Origin: Paenibacillus sp. J2TS4
GTDB taxonomy: Bacteria > Bacillota > Bacilli > Paenibacillales > NBRC-103111
Reading direction: 5' to 3'
Assembly: GCF_018403245.1 (NCBI RefSeq)
Contig: NZ_BOSH01000003.1
Coordinates: forward strand, 1 to 64,000
DNA: 64,000 nucleotides
The notes beneath the pieces are model-generated. The model was given only the letters and a program-made list of their open reading frames with translations. It ran no database searches and was not told the origin of the DNA. Below, piece after piece: positions 26,159-35,543 of the stretch (position 1 is its first letter; every line of letters starts with the position of its first letter). Both the position numbers and the translations under genes were made by a program.

Positions 26159-26968
26159 TTGCAAAAGATTGAAGTGCTTTTGGCGGATGACAACCGGGAA
26201 TTTACTAACTTGCTTTCGGAGTTTATCGATAACCAGGAAGATATGGAAGTTACAGGTGTCGCTTATAATGGCAATGAGGTTCTCCGGCTGATTGAACAGC
26301 AGGATAAGGTGCCGGACGTCCTTATATTGGATATTATTATGCCGCATTTGGACGGTTTGGGTGTACTGGAAAAGCTGCGTGAAATGAACCTGTCCCCTCA
26401 ACCGAAAATTATAATGTTAACGGCGTTCGGCCAAGAAACGATTACCCAAAAAGCGGTTCAACTGGGAGCTTCCTACTATATTCTGAAGCCATTTGACATG
26501 GAAGTGCTGACCAGCAGAATTAGACAGCTTGTGTCCAACAACCAGAATGCGGTTACTTCTTCTACAGGTTCTTCATCCCTATCCAAAAGCAATGTAGTGC
26601 CTATGACAAAAGGCCGCAATCTGGATGCGAATATAACGAGCATTATTCACGAAATCGGTGTGCCGGCTCACATTAAAGGATACCAGTACTTACGCGAAGC
26701 GATTACGATGGTTTATAACAACATCGAAATATTGGGCGCGATTACGAAAACGTTATATCCCGCTATTGCAGAACGTTACAAAACAACCCCCAGCCGTGTG
26801 GAAAGGGCGATTCGTCATGCGATTGAAGTAGCCTGGACACGGGGGAATATTGACTCCATCTCCCACCTGTTCGGATATACGATCAACATAAGCAAGGCGA
26901 AGCCGACAAACAGCGAATTTATCGCTATGGTGGCGGACAAGCTGAGAATCGAGCATAAAGTTTCCTGA
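26159..26968 (+). CDS. spo0A: Sporulation master regulator Spo0A
   Basis: The 269-residue response regulator at the end of the phosphorelay. The receiver domain (about 1-125) has acidic residues D10 and D11, the phosphorylated Asp at about 58 in [13 protein letters not shown], and the Lys in YILKPFDM. After a Ser-rich linker comes the DNA-binding domain (about 158-269) with [20 protein letters not shown] and [14 protein letters not shown]. It starts at TTG with an excellent AAGGAGG upstream. Transcribed alone, between terminators. Confidence 0.97.
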   Translation: MQKIEVLLADDNREFTNLLSEFIDNQEDMEVTGVAYNGNEVLRLIEQQDKVPDVLILDIIMPHLDGLGVLEKLREMNLSPQPKIIMLTAFGQETITQKAVQLGASYYILKPFDMEVLTSRIRQLVSNNQNAVTSSTGSSSLSKSNVVPMTKGRNLDANITSIIHEIGVPAHIKGYQYLREAITMVYNNIEILGAITKTLYPAIAERYKTTPSRVERAIRHAIEVAWTRGNIDSISHLFGYTINISKAKPTNSEFIAMVADKLRIEHKVS

Positions 26969-27060
26969 AAGGGGGAGAACCGCCCCGAGGACTGATTGTC
27001 GTCGGATGTCAATGACTTGTTAATTTTACAGCGAGGAAAGGAACTGAATGATGATTAATT

Positions 27061-27102
27061 AAAAGGGCAGAGCCGGGAACAACGGAACTCTGCTCTTTTT
27101 TG
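27061..27102 (+). terminator. Terminator after spo0A
   Basis: AAGGGCAGAG and CTCTGCTCTT form a stem with a loop of about 15 nt, followed by a T-run and then GG. Confidence 0.85.
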
Positions 27103-27186
27103 GCCATCGGTCTGGGAGTGGAATGGATTGCTCCTTAATAAGCAACAATAAGGACAACCAGATCACGAGGAACGGAGTGCAAAGCC

Positions 27187-28221
27187 GTGGCTATTTGGAT
27201 GGAAAAGAAAGTGGATAGAATTTTATCGGGAAGGGTGAGGGCAGGAACTTTGACGAAGGAGCTTCTTCCCGAGCTGGAACCCGGATCCATAGCGGTCCTG
27301 CAGCATTCGAATCTGGATGTGACCACCGCGGAATCTTTAGTACTTGCCGGAGTGCAGGCGGTGGTGAATGCGGCTGAGTTTATAACCGGACAATTCCCCG
27401 CAGGCGGAGCACGAGTTCTGCTGGAAGCGGACATCCCTTTATTTGAAATAGATCCTCATCATTACAGCTGGGTTGAGGATGGGGTCGTGGCTTATATAGA
27501 TGGCAGATTTTTCAGAACCGGCCAATGGGGTATTCCATGTCGGAGATTTAATTTAGATGCCTATAAGAAAGCCTATGATCATTCCCATTCGCACTATGCG
27601 GATGTATTCCGCGCTTTTGCCAATAACACGCTAAGCTTTGCCGTTGCGGAGAAGGAATGGCTGACCCGCCCCCTCCCGCGGATTCCATTGCGAACGCCGC
27701 TGGAAGGTCGGCATGTTCTTGTCGTTATTCGCGGGCCGCATCATATGGTGGACCTGCATGCTCTGAAGCCTTATATAACCGCTGTAAAACCGGTGCTGAT
27801 CGGTGTGGATGGCGGGGCAGACGCTCTTATTCATTGCGGGTACAGTCCAGATATCATTGTCGGCGATATGGACAGTGTCAGTCAGTCGGCCCTGCTCTCC
27901 GGAGCGGAAATCGTAGTGCATTCCTATACAAGCGGCCATGCTCCAGGTTTAGCCAGAATGCATGAATTAGGGCTTCCCTCCAAGCTGTGGATGTGTCATG
28001 GCACAAGTGAGGATGCGGCTTTGCTGCTCGCGGATGAACATGGAGCCGAGCGAATTATAGCGGTGGGAACCCATACCGGAGTGCTTGATTTTTTGGAAAA
28101 GGGCAGGCCCGGTATGGGGAGCTCGTTGTTGGTCCGCATCAAGCTTGGAGGGAAGCTGATCGACGCTAAAGGATATGGCTTTCTTAGCTCGGCGGAACCG
28201 GTATGGGGCTCTCAGTTATGA
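27187..28221 (+). CDS. steA: SteA-like putative cytokinetic ring protein
   Basis: A 344-residue protein matching SteA, a homologue of the thiamin pyrophosphokinase catalytic fold linked to cell division in actinobacteria and common in Bacillales. The TPK-like part includes VLIGVDGGADALIHCGYSPD followed by IIVGDMDSVS (about residues 202-231). Enzymatic activity is not established for SteA. It starts at GTG with GGAGTG upstream; an ATG four codons later is an alternative. It overlaps the next gene by ATGA, so the three genes to 29785 form one unit. Confidence 0.82.
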   Translation: MAIWMEKKVDRILSGRVRAGTLTKELLPELEPGSIAVLQHSNLDVTTAESLVLAGVQAVVNAAEFITGQFPAGGARVLLEADIPLFEIDPHHYSWVEDGVVAYIDGRFFRTGQWGIPCRRFNLDAYKKAYDHSHSHYADVFRAFANNTLSFAVAEKEWLTRPLPRIPLRTPLEGRHVLVVIRGPHHMVDLHALKPYITAVKPVLIGVDGGADALIHCGYSPDIIVGDMDSVSQSALLSGAEIVVHSYTSGHAPGLARMHELGLPSKLWMCHGTSEDAALLLADEHGAERIIAVGTHTGVLDFLEKGRPGMGSSLLVRIKLGGKLIDAKGYGFLSSAEPVWGSQL

Positions 28222-28907
28222 GCAGCCCAGCAGTCTCCGTCATTATTCCGGCTTGGAATGAAGAGCGTACCATCACCGCGACATTGCGTGCCCTGCGTCC
28301 ATTCGCCGACCATGTCGATGCGGAGTTGATCGTTGTCGACGATGGCAGCTCGGACCGGACCGCCGATTTAGCGGAAGCTTTATGCCATTATGTCGTTCGG
28401 CATGCTGTCAATAAGGGGAAAGGGGCTGCCCTTCAGTCAGGCCTGGCTCAGTCCAACGGGGAAGTCATCCTGTTTCTGGATGCCGATCTGAGGGAAACGG
28501 CTGCTTATGCGAACTTGCTGCTGCAGCCTGTCCTCGATGGACGAGCGGATATGAGCGTCGCTTGTTTCGTGCCCCGTCGTAAACGCGGAGGATTTGGGCT
28601 GGTTAAGCGGTTGGCCCGGTATGGAATTGAGGCGCTAAGCGGATATCAGTGTAAAGCTCCGTTGTCCGGACAAAGGGCGATTAAGAAAAGCGTGCTTGAG
28701 CGAATTGGCCGCTTTTCCTCCGGTTTCGGAGTAGAGGTGGGAATGACAATCGATGCCGCGGTCCTTGGATTTCGAATCGTCGAAGTAGATATCCCTTTTT
28801 GCCACCGGCTGACAGGGAATGACGTGAGCGGATGGACTCATCGCGGAAGGCAGTTCTTTGCAGTGGGGCTCACCCTGTGGTCCAAATGGAGGAAACCGAT
28901 ATGCTAA
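28218..28907 (+). CDS. Family 2 glycosyltransferase
   Basis: A 229-residue GT2 enzyme with the typical start VSVIIPAWNEERTITATLRA, the nucleotide-sugar segment ELIVVDDGSSDRTADLAEA and the metal-binding motif FLDADLRE (DxD, about residue 95). No membrane anchor is evident. The donor and acceptor cannot be read from sequence, though the next gene is a MraY-like phosphoglycosyltransferase. The ATG at 28218 overlaps the steA stop; an in-frame ATG five codons earlier lies inside steA. Confidence 0.82.
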   Translation: MSSPAVSVIIPAWNEERTITATLRALRPFADHVDAELIVVDDGSSDRTADLAEALCHYVVRHAVNKGKGAALQSGLAQSNGEVILFLDADLRETAAYANLLLQPVLDGRADMSVACFVPRRKRGGFGLVKRLARYGIEALSGYQCKAPLSGQRAIKKSVLERIGRFSSGFGVEVGMTIDAAVLGFRIVEVDIPFCHRLTGNDVSGWTHRGRQFFAVGLTLWSKWRKPIC

Positions 28908-29785
28908 TATTTATCGTTTGGTTTACAGTTTTATTTGGCCTGGGGGCTTACGGGCTTGTATTTTTACTGCTCCGATGTTTGACCGCTGGCGAGTTGATGC
29001 GGGGGAATTATGCCGGTCAATTCATCCCGACCGGATTAGGCATCTATTTGCTTGCATTGGCGATAGCCTATGGATGGGCCGTCGAATGGGCAGACCGCGC
29101 CTTCCTGTTGCCTCAAGCAATAAGTGATGCGTTGGGTGGGCGGATACTGCCTCTATCTTATCCGGTTTATTTGATGGCGCTGACAGCCGTAGGCTTGACT
29201 GGATGGTGGGATGACCGTTGGGGAGATCGCGAGACGAAAGGGATAAAAGGCCATTGGAACAAGCTGTTTCGTGAAGGAATCGTAACTTCCGGGGCCGCTA
29301 AAGCGGTTATCGCTCTAACTATGGCGGTCTGGATTTCGATCCAGACGGATGGACTGGGGTGGAAAGCCTTATGGGGAATTGGGTTTATTCCATTGATGAC
29401 TAATACCATTAATCTGCTGGACGTTCGTCCCGGACGTGCTCTCAAAGCATTCATAGGGCTGTCTTTGTTGCTGCTGGCGATGACAACGGCAAGAGGACAG
29501 GCAGCGCTGGCCTTCAGCTTTCTATTCCCGCTTTGGATCGGAGCAGCATTGCTTTTTCCTCTGGATTTACGAGGTAAGCTGATGATCGGCGATACCGGAG
29601 CGAACCTGCTGGGGTTCGCCCTTGGCTGTCTCCTGTTCGCGGTGTCCCCTATTTGGCTTCTAGCCATCGGGACAACCCTGCTTGTACAGCTTCACCGGTT
29701 TGCCGAGCGGCGATCCATTACCGAGCATATAGCAGCGGTAAGATGGCTTTCGCGTGTGGATCGTTGGGGCAGGCCAACGGAATGA
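28901..29785 (+). CDS. MraY/WecA-like membrane protein (glycosyltransferase family 4)
   Basis: A 294-residue polytopic protein with about eight to nine membrane helices. Loops keep traces of the MraY/WecA superfamily: GWWDDRWGDRETKGIKGHW (about residues 106-124), NTINLLDVRPGRALK (about 168-182) and KLMIGDTGANLLGFALG (about 227-243). Known members transfer sugar phosphates to undecaprenyl phosphate. GGAGG at 28889-28893 supports the ATG, which overlaps the GT2 gene by 7 bp. Several loops are shorter than in MraY, so the substrate, or catalysis itself, is uncertain. Confidence 0.75.
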   Translation: MLIFIVWFTVLFGLGAYGLVFLLLRCLTAGELMRGNYAGQFIPTGLGIYLLALAIAYGWAVEWADRAFLLPQAISDALGGRILPLSYPVYLMALTAVGLTGWWDDRWGDRETKGIKGHWNKLFREGIVTSGAAKAVIALTMAVWISIQTDGLGWKALWGIGFIPLMTNTINLLDVRPGRALKAFIGLSLLLLAMTTARGQAALAFSFLFPLWIGAALLFPLDLRGKLMIGDTGANLLGFALGCLLFAVSPIWLLAIGTTLLVQLHRFAERRSITEHIAAVRWLSRVDRWGRPTE

Positions 29786-29792
29786 GAAGTGC

Positions 29793-30065
29793 CTAACGTT
29801 TTCGTCTTTTCTTAAAACGGGGGGCGACATAGTTGCGTTTTTGATCCCGGAAAAAAATCCAGCCTGCAATAAAACCGACCCCAATAAGAAAAAGCAGCAG
29901 GCCCGCCAGAAATTTCCCCCAAGGAAAAGCCACATCCGGATGGAACTGATCAAATATAGAATTCTTCATTAGCAGGAACCCGTAGGTCGCCCCTATTCCG
30001 GGCACGGCCAACAGGAGGGCGGCGATCAAACGGGATGCGGTGCTTGGATTTTTCGTACTCATCAT
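29793..30065 (-). CDS. yqzF: DUF2627 (YqzF-like) membrane protein
   Basis: A 90-residue protein with two membrane helices (about residues 12-31 and 50-68) and a basic C terminus ending KKRRKR. It fits the DUF2627/YqzF family found near spo0A and bkd genes in Bacillales. I chose the ATG at 30065 because GGAG stands 6 nt before it; longer in-frame starts lack a site. It converges on the preceding gene with a 7-bp gap. Function unknown. Confidence 0.75.
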   Translation of the reverse strand: MMSTKNPSTASRLIAALLLAVPGIGATYGFLLMKNSIFDQFHPDVAFPWGKFLAGLLLFLIGVGFIAGWIFFRDQKRNYVAPRFKKRRKR

Positions 30066-30351
30066 TTTCTTCTCCATCCCTCTTGCTCTTTGGTATAGAT
30101 TAGGCAATAAGGATAATCCCAGTCGGTCGGAACGAAACGGATTCCAACGATAAATCTTTATTGCCGAAAGTATCTTAATCATACAAGGAATATGCGCTTG
30201 TGTCTATTTCGTCTATTTTGGAACAAATACTATATTTATGATGGTTAAAAAGAGTACAATAAATGCTAGAGCCTGACCGGAAGCGTATGCCATGCCGGGT
30301 AAGGGATAATATGCAGGCAAGCCTGACAAGTCATCGGGAGGTACAATCATA

Positions 30352-31773
30352 ATGTCCAACCAATACGATATAGTAGTGCTAGGAGGCGGGACGGGAGGCT
30401 ATGTAGCCGCGATCCGCGCCGCTCAGCTGGGCAAAACCGTCGCGATAGTGGAACGGGACAAGCTGGGGGGAACTTGTCTCCACCGGGGATGTATTCCCAG
30501 TAAAGCTTTGTTAAGGAGCGCAGAGCTCTATGCCCAGATGAAACAGAGTGAAGATTACGGAATTGTCATTTCATCCATGTCACTGGATTATCCTAAAGTC
30601 CTTGAGCGTAAACGGAGGATAGTTGATCAACTCCATAAAGGAGTCCAATATTTGATGAACAAGAACAAAATCGAAGTCATTGAAGGAAATGGACGAATCA
30701 TTGGGCCGTCCATCTTCTCTCCCCGCAGTGGATCGATTGCCGTTGAGCTAGTCAATGGAGAGACAGAGACGATCGTTCCGCAGCAGCTCATCATCGCCAC
30801 GGGGTCTCGACCCAAGACGCTTCCGGGTCTCGAAATCGACGGAGAGTTTGTATTGACAAGTGATGAAGCTCTGCAGATGGAAGCTCTTCCTTCCTCGGTG
30901 CTGATTATCGGAGGGGGAGTGATCGGAGTCGAGTGGGCTTCCATGCTTAATGATTTTGGCATTGAGGTGACCTTGGTGGAATACGATCAGCGGATTCTGC
31001 CTATGGAGGACGAAGAGATTTCTACTGAGATGGCAAGAATATTGAAGAGAAGAGGAATCAAGATACATACCGGTACCCGCATTCTTCCAGAAACCGTCGC
31101 CAAGGAAACAGGGGGCGTTCGGATAGAAGCCGAACACAACGAACAAAAGCTCGAATTCAAGGCGGACAAAATCATTGTCTGCGTCGGCAGACAAGCCAAT
31201 GTGGAAAATATTGGACTGGAAAATACCGATGTTCGCATCGAGAACGGCGTTATTAAAGTGAATAAGCATCTGCAGACGGCAGAACCTCATATTTACGCGA
31301 TCGGCGATGTCATCGGAGGCTTGCAGCTGGCCCATGCCGCTACTCATGAAGCGTTAGCGGCTGTTGATCATATAGCAGGACTTGTACCCAATCGGACTCC
31401 GGATCATCAGATCCCTCGCTGCATCTATACTCGGACAGAAGCGGCCAGCACCGGCTGGACGGAGCAGCAAGCCCGCGAGAAGGGATTCGACGTGAAGGTA
31501 GGTAAATTTCCTTTTAAAGCAATCGGTAAAGCTCTTGTTCACGGAGAGAGCGACGGCTTCGTCAAAGTCGTTGCAGACAAAAAGACGAATGATTTGCTCG
31601 GGGTTCATATGATTGGTCCCCATGTGACGGACTATATATCCGAGGGCGCCCTTGCCCAGTTGTTAGACGCCACTCCATGGGAAGTGGCGATGACTATCCA
31701 TCCTCATCCGACTCTGTCTGAAATATTAGGGGAAGCGATGCTGGCAGTGGATGGGCAAGCGATCGGAATGTAA
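30352..31773 (+). CDS. lpdV: Dihydrolipoyl dehydrogenase (E3) of the branched-chain complex
   Basis: A 473-residue flavoenzyme that reoxidises the lipoyl groups of E2 with NAD. FAD binding is shown by IVVLGGGTGGYVAAIRAAQL, the redox disulfide by GGTCLHRGCIPSK (about residues 39-51), NAD binding by VLIIGGGVIGVEWASML (about 183-199), and the C-terminal His-Glu pair by HPHPTLSEILGEAML. CGGGAGG precedes the ATG. The E1 and E2 genes follow after a 224-bp gap with its own promoter-like sequence. Confidence 0.92.
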   Translation: MSNQYDIVVLGGGTGGYVAAIRAAQLGKTVAIVERDKLGGTCLHRGCIPSKALLRSAELYAQMKQSEDYGIVISSMSLDYPKVLERKRRIVDQLHKGVQYLMNKNKIEVIEGNGRIIGPSIFSPRSGSIAVELVNGETETIVPQQLIIATGSRPKTLPGLEIDGEFVLTSDEALQMEALPSSVLIIGGGVIGVEWASMLNDFGIEVTLVEYDQRILPMEDEEISTEMARILKRRGIKIHTGTRILPETVAKETGGVRIEAEHNEQKLEFKADKIIVCVGRQANVENIGLENTDVRIENGVIKVNKHLQTAEPHIYAIGDVIGGLQLAHAATHEALAAVDHIAGLVPNRTPDHQIPRCIYTRTEAASTGWTEQQAREKGFDVKVGKFPFKAIGKALVHGESDGFVKVVADKKTNDLLGVHMIGPHVTDYISEGALAQLLDATPWEVAMTIHPHPTLSEILGEAMLAVDGQAIGM

Positions 31774-31788
31774 TCCGGGACAGTACTA

Positions 31789-31816
31789 TTCACGGACATC
31801 TCGAATATGGTATGAT
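31789..31816 (+). promoter_or_regulatory. Candidate promoter before bkdAA
   Basis: TTCACG (31789-31794), 16 nt and TATGAT (31811-31816) with a TGG extension. Downstream, GCCAAA/TTTGGC (near 31877-31899) can form a hairpin in the leader. I did not find a sigma-54 type -24/-12 site here. Confidence 0.42.
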
Positions 31817-31997
31817 ATACTAAAGTTAAGTCTTAAGACCAGGTATTAATTTTGCTGTTTAGCACACCGATTGTTGCCAAATTCCAAATCAGTTTGGCTA
31901 TTTCGATTTCGATGGAACGATAACTGGATGTCAGGATCGCTTTTAGGAAATTACGATTTTAAGCTTGACCAGTATGGAATAGAAGGAGGTTTACTCC

Positions 31998-32999
31998 ATG
32001 TCCATAGGACAATTGACTAAACACCGTTCATTGGGCTTGACAGATCAGGAAGCGATAGGAATGTACCGGAACATGGTAAGAGCAAGAAAGTTTGACGAGC
32101 GGTGCTTGCTGCTGCAAAGAGCCGGCAAGATTCAATTCCACGTCTCCGGAATTGGTCAGGAGGCCGCCCAGGTTGCGGCAGCCTATGCCCTTAACCGAGA
32201 GGAAGATTATTTTCTGCCGTATTACCGGGACTATGGATTCGTATTAAGTGTCGGGATGACCTTGAAGGAGCTGATGCTGTCCGTCTTTGCCAAGGCGGCA
32301 GATCCTAACAGCGGCGGCAGACAAATGCCCGGACATTTTGGACACAAGAAGCTGCGTATCGTTACCGGCTCCAGTCCAGTTACGACTCAAGTTCCGCATG
32401 CCGTCGGTTTTGCTCTGGCTGCGAAGATGAACAGGAAGCCGGGTGTTTCGTTCGTTACGTTCGGAGAAGGCTCCAGCAACCAGGGAGATTTCCACGAAGG
32501 CTGTAATTTTGCCGGAGTTCATAAGCTGCCTGTGATTCTGATGTGCGAGAATAATCAATACGCTATTTCGGTTCCGTTGAATAAGCAGGTTGCCGGTCAA
32601 GTCGTAGATCGGGCCATTGGATACGGATTCCCCGGATTTCGTGTGGATGGCAACGATGTGCTGGAGGTTTACCGAACAGTTAAAGAAGCCCGGGAGCGAG
32701 GTATCCGCGGTGAAGGACCGACCCTGATAGAGGCGGTTATGTATCGAGTGTCGCCCCACTCTACCTCCGATAACGACATGCTGTACCGATCCAAGGAAGA
32801 AGTGGAATTACATCGCAAGCAGGATGGCCTTCCCAAATTCAGGCAGTATTTAATGGACTGCGGAATCTGGACGGAGGAAGAGGATCGCGAGCTTCAGGAG
32901 GCGGTTCAGCAGGAAGTGAACGAGGCGACCGATTATGCCGATCAGCAGCCTTATCCGAAACCGGAAGATTTAATGAAGCACGTATACGCACAACCTTAA
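31998..32999 (+). CDS. bkdAA: Branched-chain 2-oxoacid dehydrogenase E1 alpha
   Basis: A 333-residue thiamine diphosphate enzyme subunit that decarboxylates the 2-oxoacids of Val, Leu and Ile, supplying branched primers for fatty acids. The TPP/Mg segment is FGEGSSNQGDFHEGCNFAGV (about residues 155-174), followed by NNQYAIS; RVSPHSTSDN (phosphorylation-loop region) lies near 251-260. AAGGAGG precedes the ATG. bkdAB begins 16 bp downstream. Confidence 0.93.
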   Translation: MSIGQLTKHRSLGLTDQEAIGMYRNMVRARKFDERCLLLQRAGKIQFHVSGIGQEAAQVAAAYALNREEDYFLPYYRDYGFVLSVGMTLKELMLSVFAKAADPNSGGRQMPGHFGHKKLRIVTGSSPVTTQVPHAVGFALAAKMNRKPGVSFVTFGEGSSNQGDFHEGCNFAGVHKLPVILMCENNQYAISVPLNKQVAGQVVDRAIGYGFPGFRVDGNDVLEVYRTVKEARERGIRGEGPTLIEAVMYRVSPHSTSDNDMLYRSKEEVELHRKQDGLPKFRQYLMDCGIWTEEEDRELQEAVQQEVNEATDYADQQPYPKPEDLMKHVYAQP

Positions 33000-33015
33000 A
33001 GGAGGGGGATGCCGG

Positions 33016-34002
33016 ATGGCCGTTATCACATATTTGGAAGCCATTCGTTCCGCCATGCAGGACGAGATGCAGAGGGACGACCAAGTTTTCGTGCTGGGGG
33101 AAGATGTCGGCGTTAAAGGCGGGGTCAACAACGCTACGAAGCATTTGTTCGAGATGTTCGGAGAGGAGCGGGTGCTGGATACTCCGCTTGCCGAATCGGC
33201 TATAGCGGGTGTGGCTATCGGAGCGGCAATGTACGGAATGCGGCCGATTGCCGAAATGCAGTTTGCCGACTTTATTTTTCCCGCAACCAATCAGATCATT
33301 AGCGAGGCGGCCAAAATCCGCTACCGTTCTAACGGCGACTGGAACTGCCCAGTCGTGATTCGCGCTCCGTACGGAGCGACGGGAGGCGGGGGACTGTATC
33401 ATTCCCAATGTCCGGAGTCGGTTTTTTTTGGCACTCCGGGATTGAAGCTGGTCGCTCCGTCCACCCCTTACGATGCCAAGGGATTGTTAAAAGCGGCCGT
33501 TCGGGATGAAGACCCGGTCCTGTTCTTCGAACATAAAAAATGCTACTTGCTGATTTCGGGGGAAGTGCCGGACGAAGATTATATCGTTCCTATCGGCAAG
33601 GCCGACGTCAAGAGAGAAGGAACGGATATAACCGTTATCACCTATGGAATGACGGTTCACTTTGCGCTGAAAGCAGCGGACGATTTAGAAGAAGAAGAAG
33701 GAATCAGCACCCATGTGCTGGACCTGCGCTCGCTGCAGCCGCTTGACAATGAAGCGATTCTCGCGGCCGCAGCCCGAACCGGCAAAGTTCTGATCGTCCA
33801 CGAAGATAACAAAACTGGAGGAGTCGGGGCGGAGGTTTCGGCTATCATCTCGGAAGAAATGTTCTATGACCTGGACGCTCCGATTATGAGATTGTGCGGG
33901 GTGGATGTCCCTGCTGTCGGAATGAGCCCGACCTTGGAAAAACATTATCTGCTGAATCCGGAGAAACTGAAGGATGCGATGAGACAGCTCGCCTCGATAT
34001 AA
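33016..34002 (+). CDS. bkdAB: Branched-chain 2-oxoacid dehydrogenase E1 beta
   Basis: A 328-residue partner of BkdAA forming the alpha2beta2 E1. The conserved TPP-side segment is VFVLGEDVGVKGGVNNATKH (about residues 24-43), with DTPLAESAIAGVAIGAAMYG (about 56-75) and RAPYGATGGGGLYHSQCPES (about 116-135). AGGAGGGG precedes the ATG at 33016. A 110-bp gap with a fragment of the dispersed repeat separates it from bkdB. Confidence 0.93.
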   Translation: MAVITYLEAIRSAMQDEMQRDDQVFVLGEDVGVKGGVNNATKHLFEMFGEERVLDTPLAESAIAGVAIGAAMYGMRPIAEMQFADFIFPATNQIISEAAKIRYRSNGDWNCPVVIRAPYGATGGGGLYHSQCPESVFFGTPGLKLVAPSTPYDAKGLLKAAVRDEDPVLFFEHKKCYLLISGEVPDEDYIVPIGKADVKREGTDITVITYGMTVHFALKAADDLEEEEGISTHVLDLRSLQPLDNEAILAAAARTGKVLIVHEDNKTGGVGAEVSAIISEEMFYDLDAPIMRLCGVDVPAVGMSPTLEKHYLLNPEKLKDAMRQLASI

Positions 34003-34032
34003 AATACAGAGTCGGCAATTAAGAGTTAATGT

Positions 34033-34062
34033 CCATGAAGTGGAGAAAGAAAGACGCTTCCG
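34033..34062 (+). repeat. Solo left-arm fragment of the dispersed repeat
   Basis: GAAGTGGAGAAAGAAAGACG followed by CTTCC closely matches the left interior of the full copies (GGAGTGGAGAAAGAAAGATG). It sits between bkdAB and bkdB; no terminal repeats remain. Confidence 0.65.
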
Positions 34063-34112
34063 ATCGGAAGGACGATTCCCTCCAGATTGGATAACCCTTA
34101 GGAGGACGAATA

Positions 34113-35450
34113 ATGAATCAAACCAAAGGGCGGGAAGTAGAAGTCACGGTTCCCCATCTAGCTGAAACTCTCGTATCGGCAACGGTTGGACAATGGCTTA
34201 AGCAACCCGGTGATTACATTCGGAAATACGACGTATTATGTGAATTGATGACTGAAAAAGTCAATGTGGAGATGCCTTCGACAGTGGAGGGTACGCTTAC
34301 GGAGATTCGGGTGCAGGAAGGAGAGACCGCGGACGTAGGAGACGTGCTCTGTATCGTTCGTCTGGAGAATACAGGCGCGGAAGCGGAGGGAGCAGCGGCT
34401 CCGGAATCCTATGACGGAGGAAGCAGCAAACTCGAAGAAACAGAGCAAGCTTCAGGCTCCAACGATATGCGCTCCCGCTTGTCGCCTGCGGTATTAAAGC
34501 TGGCGTCCGAACACGACATAGATTTGAATAAAGTGAAGGGAACCGGACTTGGAGGCCGAATTACGCGCAAGGACGTACTGACCTATGCGGATCAACGCGG
34601 GGAAGGAACGGCACGGAATTCGGAGTCGGGTGAGGACATGCGGGCGGAAGAGCTCAAGCAACCTCAGGTCCCTGTCCGTACGTCGGGTCTGCATCTGTCC
34701 CAGGATCCGCCGATCTCGTGGGTCAAGATGAATGAGTCGGAGCAACAGGGTTCGGGAGATCATTTTATAGACGTCTCTCCGATCCGTCATACGATCGCGA
34801 GCCGGACTCGGCAGAGCGTAACGGAAATCCCTCACGCCTGGACGATGATAGAGGTGGACGTCACCAACCTGGTCGTGCTGCGCAATAAATGGAAGGACGA
34901 TTTCCGCCGCAAGGAAGGAATCAACCTTACTTATCTAGCCTTTTTATTAAAAGCTGTCGTAAGCGCCATTCGGGATTATCCGATTATGAACTCCGTCTGG
35001 GGTGTTGATAAAATTATCGTCAAGAGGGATATTAACCTTTCCCTCGCCGTCGGGACAGAGGATATGGTGGTCACTCCGGTAATCAAAAATGCGGATCAAA
35101 AAAATATTGCCGGCCTCGCCCGGGAAATTGATCGGCTAACGAAAAAAGCCCGTGCGGGCAAGCTCGGGCTGGATGATATTCAAGGGGGAACCTTTACAGT
35201 AAACAATACGGGCTCTTTCGGGTCGATCTTATCCTATCCGATCATTAACTACCCGCAGGCGGCCATCCTTACTTTTGAATCTATCGTTAAAAAACCGGTG
35301 GTCATTCAGGATATGATCGCAGTCCGTTCTATGGTTAACCTATGTCTGTCTCTGGATCACCGGATTTTGGACGGGGTCATTTGCGGACGATTTTTGCAAA
35401 GAGTTAAAGAAAATATGGAGAGTTTCAACGCCGAAACGAATATATACTAG
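34113..35450 (+). CDS. bkdB: Branched-chain 2-oxoacid dehydrogenase E2 (acyltransferase)
   Basis: A 445-residue core protein of the complex. The order is a lipoyl domain (about residues 8-85, Lys in LMTEKVNVEMPS), an acidic linker, the E1/E3-binding domain (about 118-155, RLSPAVLKLASEHDIDLNKV), a Glu/Gln-rich linker and the catalytic domain with the His motif LSLDHRILDG near residue 416. GGAGG precedes the ATG. A 10-bp hairpin at 35461-35484 follows. The usual neighbours ptb, bcd and buk are not in this cluster. Confidence 0.93.
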   Translation: MNQTKGREVEVTVPHLAETLVSATVGQWLKQPGDYIRKYDVLCELMTEKVNVEMPSTVEGTLTEIRVQEGETADVGDVLCIVRLENTGAEAEGAAAPESYDGGSSKLEETEQASGSNDMRSRLSPAVLKLASEHDIDLNKVKGTGLGGRITRKDVLTYADQRGEGTARNSESGEDMRAEELKQPQVPVRTSGLHLSQDPPISWVKMNESEQQGSGDHFIDVSPIRHTIASRTRQSVTEIPHAWTMIEVDVTNLVVLRNKWKDDFRRKEGINLTYLAFLLKAVVSAIRDYPIMNSVWGVDKIIVKRDINLSLAVGTEDMVVTPVIKNADQKNIAGLAREIDRLTKKARAGKLGLDDIQGGTFTVNNTGSFGSILSYPIINYPQAAILTFESIVKKPVVIQDMIAVRSMVNLCLSLDHRILDGVICGRFLQRVKENMESFNAETNIY

Positions 35451-35460
35451 GCAGTTTAAA

Positions 35461-35484
35461 TCAGGTGGGGGATTCCCCATCTGA
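35461..35484. terminator. Hairpin between bkdB and prli42
   Basis: TCAGGTGGGG and CCCCATCTGA form a 10-bp stem with loop GATT directly between the converging genes. It lacks a long T-run on either strand, so I call it a weak bidirectional terminator. Confidence 0.5.
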
Positions 35485-35543
35485 CATTTCCAGCTGCATC
35501 TGCAGCAGTCGAACTCCAATGATCTGTCGTATGCTTGAACGGA

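Noticed and set aside
30183..30351. Sigma-54 (-24/-12) promoter before lpdV
   Set aside because: I looked for the TGGCAC-N5-TTGCA pattern expected from B. subtilis bkd and found no acceptable match here or before bkdAA.
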